Positions 1 to 8,225 of a stretch of 64,000 nt of DNA are shown here, in pieces. This DNA is from Bermanella sp044597725 (GTDB taxonomy: Bacteria; Pseudomonadota; Gammaproteobacteria; Pseudomonadales; Oceanobacteraceae), in NCBI RefSeq assembly GCF_044597725.1, contig NZ_CP139003.1, positions 372,001 through 436,000 of the forward strand, read 5' to 3'. The notes beneath the pieces are model-generated. The model saw nothing but the letters and a program-made list of their open reading frames with translations, searched no databases and was not told where the DNA came from. Positions within the stretch are counted from its first letter, which is position 1; each line of letters starts with the position of its first letter. The position numbers were made by a program, and so were the translations under genes.

Positions 1-1
1 C

Positions 2-322
2 CCGCTAACGCTGGGCAATGATGTCACGGTGGGTCATATGGCTATGTTGCATGGTTGTTCCATTGGTTCCGAGGTGTTAATTGGTATGCAGGCTATGGTT
101 ATGGATGGGGCAGTTATTGAAGATCAGGTGGTTCTGGGAGCGGGTTCACTTGTCCCCCCAAATAAACGCCTAGAATCCGGCCACTTATATGTTGGGCGGC
201 CAGCAAAAAAAGTGCGCCCACTTACCGAGCAGGAACTCACTTACTTTAAATATACCGCGGCCAATTATGTAAAACTTAAGAATGAACATATGGCTGAGGG
301 CTTCCAGAATGGCTCAAATTAG
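2..322 (+). CDS. gamma-carbonic anhydrase family protein, 5' truncated by window edge
   Basis: C-terminal part of a gamma-class carbonic anhydrase-like protein (YrdA/PaaY type), a left-handed beta-helix trimer that usually binds a metal. Whether this member hydrates CO2 cannot be told. The frame is already open at base 2, so the N-terminus lies outside the window; the GTG at 29 reads as an internal Val. Hexapeptide-repeat residues run to about base 190, with the His pair of GHMAMLHGC typical of the metal site, followed by the helical tail of the family. About 106 of the usual 175-180 residues are present. It is separated by 109 bases from the next gene. Confidence 0.85.
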   Translation, partial: PLTLGNDVTVGHMAMLHGCSIGSEVLIGMQAMVMDGAVIEDQVVLGAGSLVPPNKRLESGHLYVGRPAKKVRPLTEQELTYFKYTAANYVKLKNEHMAEGFQNGSN

Positions 323-431
323 CCGTATATAGTTCACATTTTAAACAGCTAGTGCTTTTGACTGATAGGCGACCGCGTTGCGCTTTTGTAAACTCGGTGG
401 CCAAGTCAAGTTTGGTCAAGGATGAACCACC

Positions 432-1274
432 ATGCACACTCTATGGATTCTATGCCTTTGTTTCATTTTACTAGCCCCCTTTTGCGTGGCTGCCAGTAGT
501 CAGCTTCCGCCTTTGACGTTAGCCACCACTTTCCAACCAGAGCAATTTAGCGGTGCCTATTGGGTAAGCGAAAAGCTAGATGGTATGCGCTGCTATTGGG
601 ATGGCGAGCAACTACTCACCCGCAATGGTCACGTTATTCACGCACCAGATTACTTCACTAACGGGCTTCCAAATACACCTTTGGATGGAGAATTATGGCT
701 TGGGCGTAATCAATACCAAGCGCTAATGAGAATTGTGCGTGACCAAATTCCTAACCCCACACAATGGCAGCAAGTTACCTTTCAGGTCTTCGACTTACCG
801 TCCAGCAGCGAAAATTTTGAAACACGTCAACGTGTATTGAAAGACTTAATTGCAGATATGAATCAGCCCCATGTGCAATGGGTTCAACAGCATAAACTCG
901 ATAGTTTTGAATCGATACATGCAATGCTTGATGAGGTTATAGCGCAAAACGGTGAAGGCCTAATGTTACGCACCCCGTCTAGTCGTTATGAATCAGGTCG
1001 TAGCGCACATTTATTAAAATATAAGTTGCGCCAAGATGATGAAGCCAAGGTAATTGCTTATCAAACTGGTAAGGGAAAATATAAGGATATGATGGGCGCC
1101 ATTTGGGTTGAAAAAGAAGATGGGACTTTATTTAAAATTGGTACAGGTTTTAGTGATGATGAACGCCAAGACCCGCCGCCCATTGGCAGTCAAATTACCT
1201 ATAGCTATCAGGGTTTCACCGAAAGAGGGTTGCCACGGTTTGCCAGCTTTGAACGTGTTCGTCAGCCGGAATAA
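432..1274 (+). CDS. ligE: ATP-dependent DNA ligase, secreted LigE type
   Basis: Minimal ATP-dependent DNA ligase. The adenylated lysine lies in motif I, EKLDGMR (K48); motif III is LDGELW (84-89), motif IV EGLMLR (175-180) and motif V LLKYKLR (194-200), followed by an OB-fold domain to residue 280. There is no zinc finger or BRCT domain, matching the small bacterial LigE group. Residues 1-21 form a clear signal peptide ending FCVAAS, so the enzyme is expected in the periplasm, where LigE proteins have been proposed to act on incoming or extracellular DNA. AAGGA lies 9 bases before the ATG. A strong terminator follows, so it is probably monocistronic. Confidence 0.88.
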   Translation: MHTLWILCLCFILLAPFCVAASSQLPPLTLATTFQPEQFSGAYWVSEKLDGMRCYWDGEQLLTRNGHVIHAPDYFTNGLPNTPLDGELWLGRNQYQALMRIVRDQIPNPTQWQQVTFQVFDLPSSSENFETRQRVLKDLIADMNQPHVQWVQQHKLDSFESIHAMLDEVIAQNGEGLMLRTPSSRYESGRSAHLLKYKLRQDDEAKVIAYQTGKGKYKDMMGAIWVEKEDGTLFKIGTGFSDDERQDPPPIGSQITYSYQGFTERGLPRFASFERVRQPE

Positions 1275-1319
1275 AAAACGGGCTTGTTATCTTCATTGTA
1301 TAACAAGCCCGTCTTTTTA
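1275..1319. terminator. bidirectional intrinsic terminator
   Basis: A 13-bp perfect stem (1278-1290 with 1300-1312) is flanked by A-rich sequence on the left and a T-run on the right. It can end transcription of the ligase gene and of the convergent minus-strand gene. Confidence 0.88.
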
Positions 1320-1333
1320 TTCTTTAGCAAAGC

Positions 1334-1975
1334 TTAATAAGAAAGTTGCCAATCAATGCCAGCGGCTTTACCTAAACATGGCCAGTCTTGCCAAATAGAT
1401 GTGGTATTGCCCTGTTCTTCCACCATGTATTGCTTAAACTGTTCTGTTTCATAATGCTGTTCCGCAGACATCATTTTACTCACAGTATGATGCACTTTTG
1501 CATCAAGAGAGTTGGCCAACTCTTCCCCCACCAATTGGTGAGCAACCACATTGGCTAAGGTCATATCCCAAGGAATAAGAGGCATACCCACACGGGCAAT
1601 ATAGCGATCATTTAGTTCTTCAAATAAACGGTGCGCTAAGTAGGCTTCGTCCATAAGTGCCATTAAACCAATATGATTATTAGGCAATTTTGGAGGGTTA
1701 ATAAAATACTCTTCAGCAATTTTTAAAAATGGAAACACATGATCTTCTATTCCAGCTTTGATAGAAGCTTGCTTTAGTGCATCTAAAAAGTCGGGCACAT
1801 GGTGAATGTATTCCATGGCAAATTTTTGCAAAGCAGCGAGTTCGTTGGTCGTTTCGATTTTTAAGCGATCGGGAAGTGTTTTTATATGATTCTTTAAGTG
1901 CCTCTCTAAGCAATGTGTTTTTTCTTCATGGTAAAAAGCTTGGCTTATGGTGTAGCGTAATGTACTGACCCGCAT
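1334..1975 (-). CDS. conserved hypothetical protein
   Basis: A 213-residue soluble protein that I do not recognise. It has no signal peptide or membrane segment and is predicted mostly helical, with many His, Glu and Leu residues (LMALMDEAYLAHRLFEELNDR-like helix in the middle). The start is placed at the Met before RVSTLRY because AAGGAG lies five bases upstream of it; an ATG 21 bases further upstream has no ribosome site. It ends 15 bases from a bidirectional terminator shared with the ligase gene. Function unknown. Confidence 0.72.
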   Translation of the reverse strand: MRVSTLRYTISQAFYHEEKTHCLERHLKNHIKTLPDRLKIETTNELAALQKFAMEYIHHVPDFLDALKQASIKAGIEDHVFPFLKIAEEYFINPPKLPNNHIGLMALMDEAYLAHRLFEELNDRYIARVGMPLIPWDMTLANVVAHQLVGEELANSLDAKVHHTVSKMMSAEQHYETEQFKQYMVEEQGNTTSIWQDWPCLGKAAGIDWQLSY

Positions 1976-2420
1976 GTTCACTCCTTGTTCATTCATGGCT
2001 CATACAAACCTAAACAGACTTCAAACTACGGGGCGGGGCTAATCAATGTATTGCTTCATTATTCCCAAATAACTGGGGTATATGCTTTTTTGATTAGCGC
2101 TGCATTTAGTTTCTTCCGTTTATCAATGAATGGAATTTTTCATTATTATTTATCAATCTGTCGTATCCATAACATTGGTAGGTTATGACAAGTACGTCAG
2201 ATTGTAGGGTTAAACAACGACCTTTTGGGCCATTGCTCGGTTCTTGAATGCGTCGACTAAGTTACGAGAAACTTGAGCGGTAAACAATCACTTACTGCCT
2301 GTTTTTTTAGAAGAATATTCCATAAAAAAGTTCATTAAATTGTATTTTTATTGTTAGCAGTTGGTAGACCCATTTAGAGTAGATCAGAACTCGGTTTTTA
2401 CCAGAAAATTTTTGTATGCA
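1976..2420. other. 445-base intergenic region, nothing convincing
   Basis: Between the starts/ends of two minus-strand genes. It should hold the promoter of the upstream-facing hypothetical gene and the 3' end of the MATE transcript. I see AT-rich sequence and no clear hairpin, RNA gene or coding frame; a 67-codon plus-strand frame at 1985-2188 has no ribosome site or plausible protein. Confidence 0.4.
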
Positions 2421-3740
2421 CTATGGCAGTGAGAACTGAGTAGCACTTTGTGCCAATATAGGGCGCAAACGCAGCAACTGCCAAAGGACGCGGCCTATTA
2501 AAAAACCATACATAGCGAGCCAAAGCCCATGAATACTGGGCCACAAAAACTGAATAGGTAAAAACAAGACAACTAACGCAAAAATTATACTGTTGCGCAT
2601 TGTTCTTGCATCAGCCAGGCCAACATAGATGCCATCAAGCCAATAACTGCCAAACCCAGCTAAAGGCAAAAAGATGAGCCAAAGCTTGAGGGTATCAAGC
2701 AATGAGAGCACATCTTCTTGACTGGTAAGCAAAGCAAATACCAAGTCGTGAGTAAGTAACAAAATAATGCTAAATAGCAGCGCTGTGATAAATGACCAAA
2801 ATCCGCTAATGGCAATAACTTTCTTGATGGACCGAATGTTTTTATGGGAATAGGCTTTTCCTACTAGAGATTCAGAAGCAAGTGCAAAGCCATCTAGGGC
2901 ATTACTCATGAACATTAACAAGTTAAGCATAATTGCATTCGCGCTTAACAAAGTGGCACTGTGTTGTGCTCCTTGGCTCATAAAAAATGCAAAGGTAAAC
3001 AATAAAAAAAATGTGCGCAAAAATAGCTGTAGGTTTAGTTGAAAAAAAGAAACAAAATAACGTTTTAAGTCAGCCCATTTACTTGCAACAAAAATTTTTA
3101 TAGGAAGAAAATACAGCGCAAGCAATAATTGAATGGTTTCTGCAATATTGGTAGCCCAAGCAATGCCATTACTATTCCAACCTAAACCATAAACAAAACT
3201 GTAGTTCAAAATGCCATTAGTCACGTTAGCGCTTATTAATAAGATAAGCATAATGTGGTTTTTACCTTGCCCAATAAAGTAGCCAAGTAAGGCATAATTA
3301 AGCAGCGTAACGGGGGCAATAAAAAAGCGTATCTGTAAGTACTCACTGGCGAGAGGCGCAATATTATCCACAGGGTCGACAATATAGACCATCGCGCTAA
3401 TGAGTATGGGTGACGTTGCTAATAATATGCCACCGATAAGAAACGATAATAGCCCAGCGTTTTGTAAAATGAGCGTTAAGCTATAATTATCTTGATAGTG
3501 TTGCGCAACCTGAGCGGTTGTACCCATGCGCAAAAATGAGAAGCTCCAAAACACAAAGGTAAATAATGAGCTGCCCATGGCGACGGCCGCTAAATATCGG
3601 CTATCGTCGAGGTGGCCTAAAATGGCGGTATCCACCAAACCCAATAGCGGAACCGATATATTCGATAACATAATGGGAATGGCCAAAAGCCAAATTTTTT
3701 TATGGGTTTGAGGGTCTTTTAGTATTTTAGCTATTGCCAC
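2421..3740 (-). CDS. MATE family multidrug/cation exporter (DinF-like)
   Basis: Inner-membrane antiporter of the MATE family, 439 residues and about twelve hydrophobic segments arranged as two repeats. The N-terminal IPIMLSNISVPLLGLVDTA segment followed by ILGHL matches the DinF-like branch. These proteins export organic cations and drugs in exchange for Na+ or H+; the substrate here is unknown. The start is a GTG (complement of 3738-3740) without a strong ribosome site. It is divergent from the SCO gene, with 46 bases between the two starts. Confidence 0.87.
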   Translation of the reverse strand: MAIAKILKDPQTHKKIWLLAIPIMLSNISVPLLGLVDTAILGHLDDSRYLAAVAMGSSLFTFVFWSFSFLRMGTTAQVAQHYQDNYSLTLILQNAGLLSFLIGGILLATSPILISAMVYIVDPVDNIAPLASEYLQIRFFIAPVTLLNYALLGYFIGQGKNHIMLILLISANVTNGILNYSFVYGLGWNSNGIAWATNIAETIQLLLALYFLPIKIFVASKWADLKRYFVSFFQLNLQLFLRTFFLLFTFAFFMSQGAQHSATLLSANAIMLNLLMFMSNALDGFALASESLVGKAYSHKNIRSIKKVIAISGFWSFITALLFSIILLLTHDLVFALLTSQEDVLSLLDTLKLWLIFLPLAGFGSYWLDGIYVGLADARTMRNSIIFALVVLFLPIQFLWPSIHGLWLAMYGFLIGRVLWQLLRLRPILAQSATQFSLP

Positions 3741-3786
3741 AGGTTATCCAGAATGCTTTGATATAAAAAAATGAGGGGAAAATATC

Positions 3787-4335
3787 ATGCGTCACCTAGT
3801 GTACTTATTTCTTTTTGTATTAGTTGCTTGTTCCGAATCTATGCCCGAGAGTTATCAGCCTCTTCCTCAGGCCATTGAGCTGGATAATTTTACCCTTTAC
3901 AACCAAGATAATGAAAATGTTGGTCAGGCCGAACTCTTGGGTAAGTGGAGTCTTGTATTTTTTGGCTATACATATTGCCCTGACGTTTGCCCAACTACAT
4001 TAGCTGAGCTAAATCGGGTTGCTAAAAACGTCGAGCGAGATGACTTCCAAGTGGTGATGATCAGTGTTGATCCTCAGCGAGATACTCCTGAGCAATTAAA
4101 ATCGTACATCGAGTACTTCAATCCTAAATTTAAGGGTTGGAGCGGTGATATTGGCCAAATAGAACACCTTACTCGCCTGATGCATATTTTCTTTCAGAAA
4201 CAGCCCCATGGTGAAAGCTATTTAATGGACCATAGTTCTCAAGTGGTGTTAATTAACCCTCAAGGTCAATACCAGGGCTTTTTCACCGCGCCTTTAGATG
4301 AAAAAGCCATGAGCGAATATTTACGCACGCTTTAA
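3787..4335 (+). CDS. SCO1/SenC family copper chaperone lipoprotein
   Basis: Thioredoxin-fold SCO protein, 182 residues, used in copper delivery to the CuA site of cytochrome c oxidase or in redox control. The copper ligands are visible: CPDVC (C64, C68) and H149 in MDHSS. A lipobox (LVAC, Cys15) suggests anchoring to a membrane facing the periplasm. GAGGGG lies 8 bases before the ATG. The last 15 bases overlap the 3' end of znuB on the other strand. No oxidase gene is nearby, so the client is not shown by context. Confidence 0.9.
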   Translation: MRHLVYLFLFVLVACSESMPESYQPLPQAIELDNFTLYNQDNENVGQAELLGKWSLVFFGYTYCPDVCPTTLAELNRVAKNVERDDFQVVMISVDPQRDTPEQLKSYIEYFNPKFKGWSGDIGQIEHLTRLMHIFFQKQPHGESYLMDHSSQVVLINPQGQYQGFFTAPLDEKAMSEYLRTL

Positions 4336-5109
4336 ATAGTAACCACTTTGGCTTAATAGAAAGATAAACGCGCTGGCCAAAACCACACTGGGGCCAGCGG
4401 GCGTATCCCAGTAGTAAGATAGCCCCAATCCTAATACCACTGAAACCATACTTAAGATGGTTGCTAATAAAGCCATGGTTTGCGGGTGTTTGCTAAATGG
4501 CCGTGCGGCGGCCGCTGGAATAATCAGTAACGCCGTAATCAAAAGCACGCCTACTAATTTCATAGCGCCGGCAATAACAATGGCGAGCAGTACCATAAAC
4601 ATAAGGCGCAAGCGCGCAACATTATAGCCTTCAACTTGGGCTAGCTCTTCAGAAACGCTAGCGGCTACTAATCCTCGCCACATTTTAAACATGGCCAACA
4701 AGACTAACGCGCTGCCTATGGCTAAATTGGTTAGGTCGCCACGATTAACTGCGAGTAAATCGCCAAACAGGTAGGCGTTTAGATCAATACGAACCGTATC
4801 TACCATACTTAACGCAACAAGACCGGCAGCTAATGTGGTGTGAGCCATAAGACCCAATAGGGTGTCGCTGGGGATAATCTGTTGCCGTTGTAAATTAGCC
4901 AGTAGGATAGCGATAAATATGGCGCATAAAATAATGGCCAGATTTAATTGAACATCGAGCAAAAAACCAAGGGTAATACCCAGCAAAGCGCTATGGGCTA
5001 AGGTATCTCCAAAGTATGCCATGCGGCGCCACACAATAAACGAGCCTAATGGCCCACTCATTAAACTTAATAACCAACCTGCTAAAAGTGCATCAAGTAT
5101 CCACATCAT
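4321..5109 (-). CDS. znuB: zinc ABC transporter permease ZnuB
   Basis: Membrane subunit of the ZnuABC high-affinity zinc importer, ABC-3 family, 262 residues with about eight hydrophobic segments. The N-terminal region GPLGSFIVWRRMAYFGDTLA with following HSALLG is typical of ZnuB. The ATG overlaps the znuC stop codon (ATGA), so the two are translationally coupled. Its end overlaps the SCO gene by 15 bases tail to tail. Confidence 0.94.
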   Translation of the reverse strand: MMWILDALLAGWLLSLMSGPLGSFIVWRRMAYFGDTLAHSALLGITLGFLLDVQLNLAIILCAIFIAILLANLQRQQIIPSDTLLGLMAHTTLAAGLVALSMVDTVRIDLNAYLFGDLLAVNRGDLTNLAIGSALVLLAMFKMWRGLVAASVSEELAQVEGYNVARLRLMFMVLLAIVIAGAMKLVGVLLITALLIIPAAAARPFSKHPQTMALLATILSMVSVVLGLGLSYYWDTPAGPSVVLASAFIFLLSQSGYYLKRA

Positions 5110-5873
5110 GGGCGTGGTTCCTCCTGCTTGGTATCAGTTGGTTTGTCCAGTCCATGTTGGCAATGGGCGTCATGAGTATGATCGTGATGGTGGGTGTAGG
5201 GTACTAAATGAGCAGGCATGGATTGGCCAAAAAGTTCAAGATAGCTTGGGTCTTGCTGAATGCTTTGCGGGTGTCCTTCACAGCAAATGTGACCATTGAG
5301 GCAAATCACTTTATCGGTTGCCGCCATAACTAAATGTAAATCATGGCTCACCATCAGCACGCCACAATCAAGTTCTTGGCGAAGGTTGTGGATTAAATGA
5401 TAAAGCTCAGATTGACCACTTACATCCAAGCCTTGCACGGGTTCATCCAAGACTAGCAGTTCGGGTTTGCATAGCAGTGCTCGGGCTAGCAAGGTGCGCT
5501 GTAACTCACCGCCCGATAAGCGCTGCATGGGGCTTTGTAAAAGGTGTTCGATTTTCAAGCGGTGAGCAATTTGCTGTAGTTGGGTTTTTTCATAGCTTTT
5601 AGCCAGCTTTAAAAAGTCTTCAACGGTTAGCGGTAATGTTTCTGGTAGGCTCAAACGTTGGGGCATATAACCAATACGCAAACCTGAAATTGCCTGGCGG
5701 GTGCCTGATGTGGGTTCAATTAATCCAAGGGCTAATTTGAGTAATGTACTCTTACCGGCTCCATTAGGGCCAATTAAGGTGACAATTTCCCCTTTATTGA
5801 TGGTCAGGTCGACTTTATTAATGATTGCGCGGCCCTGACGCAGGTACGTCACATTGCGCATTTTAATGAGCAT
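5106..5873 (-). CDS. znuC: zinc ABC transporter ATP-binding protein ZnuC
   Basis: ATPase subunit of the zinc importer, 255 residues. Walker A GPNGAGKST (35-43), signature LSGGELQ (119-125) and Walker B LLVLDEP (139-145) are intact. The C-terminal tail is His-rich (HHHDHTHDAH, about 227-236), as in many ZnuC proteins, and may sense or buffer zinc. It is divergent from znuA with 78 bases between, and directly coupled to znuB. In Pseudomonas a zur regulator gene sits beside znuC; none is present here. Confidence 0.95.
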   Translation of the reverse strand: MLIKMRNVTYLRQGRAIINKVDLTINKGEIVTLIGPNGAGKSTLLKLALGLIEPTSGTRQAISGLRIGYMPQRLSLPETLPLTVEDFLKLAKSYEKTQLQQIAHRLKIEHLLQSPMQRLSGGELQRTLLARALLCKPELLVLDEPVQGLDVSGQSELYHLIHNLRQELDCGVLMVSHDLHLVMAATDKVICLNGHICCEGHPQSIQQDPSYLELFGQSMPAHLVPYTHHHDHTHDAHCQHGLDKPTDTKQEEPRP

Positions 5874-5951
5874 GAAATAATTTCCAGCAGAGTAACGAAA
5901 ATAGAGTCAAATAGGATACCATATAGCACAAGATAAGAGGATGTTCTCTCC

Positions 5952-6818
5952 ATGTATAAACCTGTTTTAGCCGCCCTGCTGGTGGTTTTGTTTAGCCAAT
6001 CTCTCCACGCTCAAGAACAAAGTGAGCAGCCTATTATGGCCAGCTTGCATCCTGTTGCCCTGTTAATTAAAAGTGCATGGCCCAACCAGAAGGTTGAGGC
6101 CCTTATGCAAGCCAATCAGTCGCCTCACGACTTTAGCTTACGCCCCAGCGATCTTAGTCGACTGCAGCAAGCAAAAGGCTTAGTTTGGAGTGGAGCTAAA
6201 TTTGAGCCCTATCTTGTTGAGTTGGCAAGCGATAAACAGCAAGTTGATTTGAGTTTGTTGTTATCTTCCCATGACAGCCATGCACATGATCACGGACACG
6301 ACCATGGTCATAATAATGAAAGCGAAGTTCCCCATGACCCCCATTATTGGTTAAATCCCCGTGAAATTAAGCACATCATTTCGGGTGTACAAAAGCAGTT
6401 TGGTTTGCCAGAGCCCAGCGCATTTTTGTCGTCCTATGATGCTTGGTTAAATGTTGCCAAACAGCAACTAAAACCCCATACAGGTAAAGGTTTTGTGAGT
6501 TTTCATGATGCCTTTGTCGATTGGGTTCGATACTTTAATCTTAGCCAATTAGATAAAGTGACACTTCACCCAGAACAGCCCGTGGGCACCCGCCACTTAT
6601 TAAATATTCGAGATATATTGCAAAGCGGTGAGGCCAGCTGTTTGTTTGTTGAGCCTCAGTTTAAGTCCCGCTTAGTGCAGCGCTTAACTCAGGGTATTGA
6701 TATAAAACAGGTAAATATCGACCCATTAGCCTCGAGCTTTAAGATAAATGACGCCAACTTTTTGCAATATTACAACCAATTATTAGAACGTTTTTCGCAG
6801 TGCTTTCGTTCTAACTAG
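5952..6818 (+). CDS. znuA: zinc ABC transporter substrate-binding protein ZnuA
   Basis: Periplasmic zinc-binding component of ZnuABC, cluster A-I family, 288 residues. A signal peptide covers residues 1-20 (cleavage near LHA-QE). The His/Asp-rich loop at 107-120 and the metal ligands H59 and HDPHYW (128-133) identify a zinc rather than a manganese protein. It is divergent from znuC; zinc repression through a shared operator is expected, but no convincing Zur box is visible in the 78-base gap. Confidence 0.94.
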   Translation: MYKPVLAALLVVLFSQSLHAQEQSEQPIMASLHPVALLIKSAWPNQKVEALMQANQSPHDFSLRPSDLSRLQQAKGLVWSGAKFEPYLVELASDKQQVDLSLLLSSHDSHAHDHGHDHGHNNESEVPHDPHYWLNPREIKHIISGVQKQFGLPEPSAFLSSYDAWLNVAKQQLKPHTGKGFVSFHDAFVDWVRYFNLSQLDKVTLHPEQPVGTRHLLNIRDILQSGEASCLFVEPQFKSRLVQRLTQGIDIKQVNIDPLASSFKINDANFLQYYNQLLERFSQCFRSN

Positions 6819-6875
6819 TTGAATTTAAAAGACTTTGTTGTATTTGCTTCTTATATTTAGTTGTCATCATTGATT

Positions 6876-6942
6876 CATAGAGCCTTGCCAGACTGAGCAA
6901 CAGAAATTAGTCTGATTAAAACGGATGTAAAGGCTCTGTATG
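6876..6942 (+). promoter_or_regulatory. nested inverted repeat covering the egtB ribosome site and start codon
   Basis: AGAGCCTT (6879-6886) pairs perfectly with AAGGCTCT (6930-6937); CAT at 6876-6878 could extend the stem to the ATG of egtB (6940-6942). Inside it CAGACT (6889-6894) pairs with AGTCTG (6909-6914). The likely ribosome site AAAGG (6929-6933) lies in the 3' arm, so the folded mRNA would hide it. Confidence 0.45.
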
Positions 6943-8187
6943 AACAGCTCTGTGACGCCAAGCCAAACTCAGATATTGCTGGCCCGTTACCAATGGGTGC
7001 GTAAACGCAGTGAACAGCTAATTGAAGAGCTCACCGCCGAAGATTGTGCTTTGCAAGCTGCCCCGTTTGTGAGTCCTGCTAAATGGCATTTAGCCCATAC
7101 CACATGGTTTTTTGAAACCTTTATTTTATTGGCTTATCAAGAAAACTATCGAGTGTATGACGAAACATTCCAGGTTCTGTTTAACAGCTACTACAACGGC
7201 ATAGGCGAACAGTTTCCCCGACCTCAGCGTCATATCTTGTCTCGCCCCAACCTCAAGCAAGTCATGCACTATCGTCATGATATCGACGAGCAAATTATTA
7301 GCCTACTCAGCCAAGGTGTAGAACCAGGTGTTATGAGTTTATTAGAGCTTGGGCTCAATCATGAGCAGCAGCATCAAGAGCTATTGCTTATGGATATCAA
7401 ATATTGTTTCTATCAAAACCCAACTTATCCTGCCTATTCTCACAATCTCAAAAAAGCAGATGTTCAGCCATTGCGACCCTTAGAATATATCCCATTTGAA
7501 TCGCAAAAAAGCAGGCTGGGGCATAGCCCAGATACTGGCTTTTGCTTTGATAATGAACTACCGCAGCATGAACAGTGGCTGCACTCTTTTTCCATAGCAA
7601 ATCGATTAGTGAGCAATGGTGAATACTTAAGCTTTATTCAAGATGGTGGTTACGATGACCCTATGCTTTGGCTGAGCGATGGTTGGGCATGGCGACAACA
7701 AGAACAAGCCTTTAGCCCATATTATTGGCAGAAAATCGAGGGTAAATGGTGTGAGTTTACGCTTTATGGCATGCAAGCCATTAACCCTAATCAGCCGGTT
7801 TGCCATGTTAATTATTATGAAGCGCAAGCATTTGCTGCTTGGAAAGGTGTGCGACTACCCAGTGAATTTGAATGGGAGTTGGCGGCAAAACGAATAGTTG
7901 AAATGCCCCATACGGCGCAACTGCATCCCCAATACGGTATAGATGAAGATTGGTTCTACCAAGCATGGCAATGGACACAGTCTGCGTATTTGCCCTACCC
8001 TGGGTTCAAGCAAAATAAAGGTGCAGTGGGCGAATACAACGGAAAATTCATGATTAACCAAATGGTATTACGGGGTGGCTGTGCGTTAACACCAGAAGAA
8101 CATATACGTACAAGTTATCGTAATTTCTTTTATCCGCAAGATGCATGGCCCATGACAGGGATACGTTTAGCAAAAGATGAACCCTAA
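6940..8187 (+). CDS. egtB: ergothioneine synthase EgtB
   Basis: Iron-dependent sulfoxide synthase of ergothioneine biosynthesis, 415 residues. It joins trimethylhistidine to a thiol (gamma-glutamylcysteine or cysteine) using O2. The N-terminal DinB-like domain carries the iron ligands, seen as WHLAH (H50 or H53) and HEQQHQE (H141, H145); the C-terminal half is an FGE/sulfatase-modifying fold ending LRGGCALTPEEHIRTSYRNF. It is followed 38 bases later by egtD, forming a two-gene operon. No egtA, egtC or egtE is nearby, which is common in proteobacteria. Its leader contains a hairpin that would mask the start. Confidence 0.92.
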   Translation: MNSSVTPSQTQILLARYQWVRKRSEQLIEELTAEDCALQAAPFVSPAKWHLAHTTWFFETFILLAYQENYRVYDETFQVLFNSYYNGIGEQFPRPQRHILSRPNLKQVMHYRHDIDEQIISLLSQGVEPGVMSLLELGLNHEQQHQELLLMDIKYCFYQNPTYPAYSHNLKKADVQPLRPLEYIPFESQKSRLGHSPDTGFCFDNELPQHEQWLHSFSIANRLVSNGEYLSFIQDGGYDDPMLWLSDGWAWRQQEQAFSPYYWQKIEGKWCEFTLYGMQAINPNQPVCHVNYYEAQAFAAWKGVRLPSEFEWELAAKRIVEMPHTAQLHPQYGIDEDWFYQAWQWTQSAYLPYPGFKQNKGAVGEYNGKFMINQMVLRGGCALTPEEHIRTSYRNFFYPQDAWPMTGIRLAKDEP

Positions 8188-8225
8188 TAATATTTAAGTA
8201 TTTAATCGTTAAGCAAGGAGCGAGT

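Noticed and set aside
1985..2188. 67-codon plus-strand frame in the first large gap
   Set aside because: No ribosome site and opposite to a real gene start; not protein-like.
5874..5951. Possible Zur box (GGATACCATATAGCAC) between znuC and znuA
   Set aside because: Only a loose resemblance to the TGTTATA-type palindrome; too few matches to annotate.
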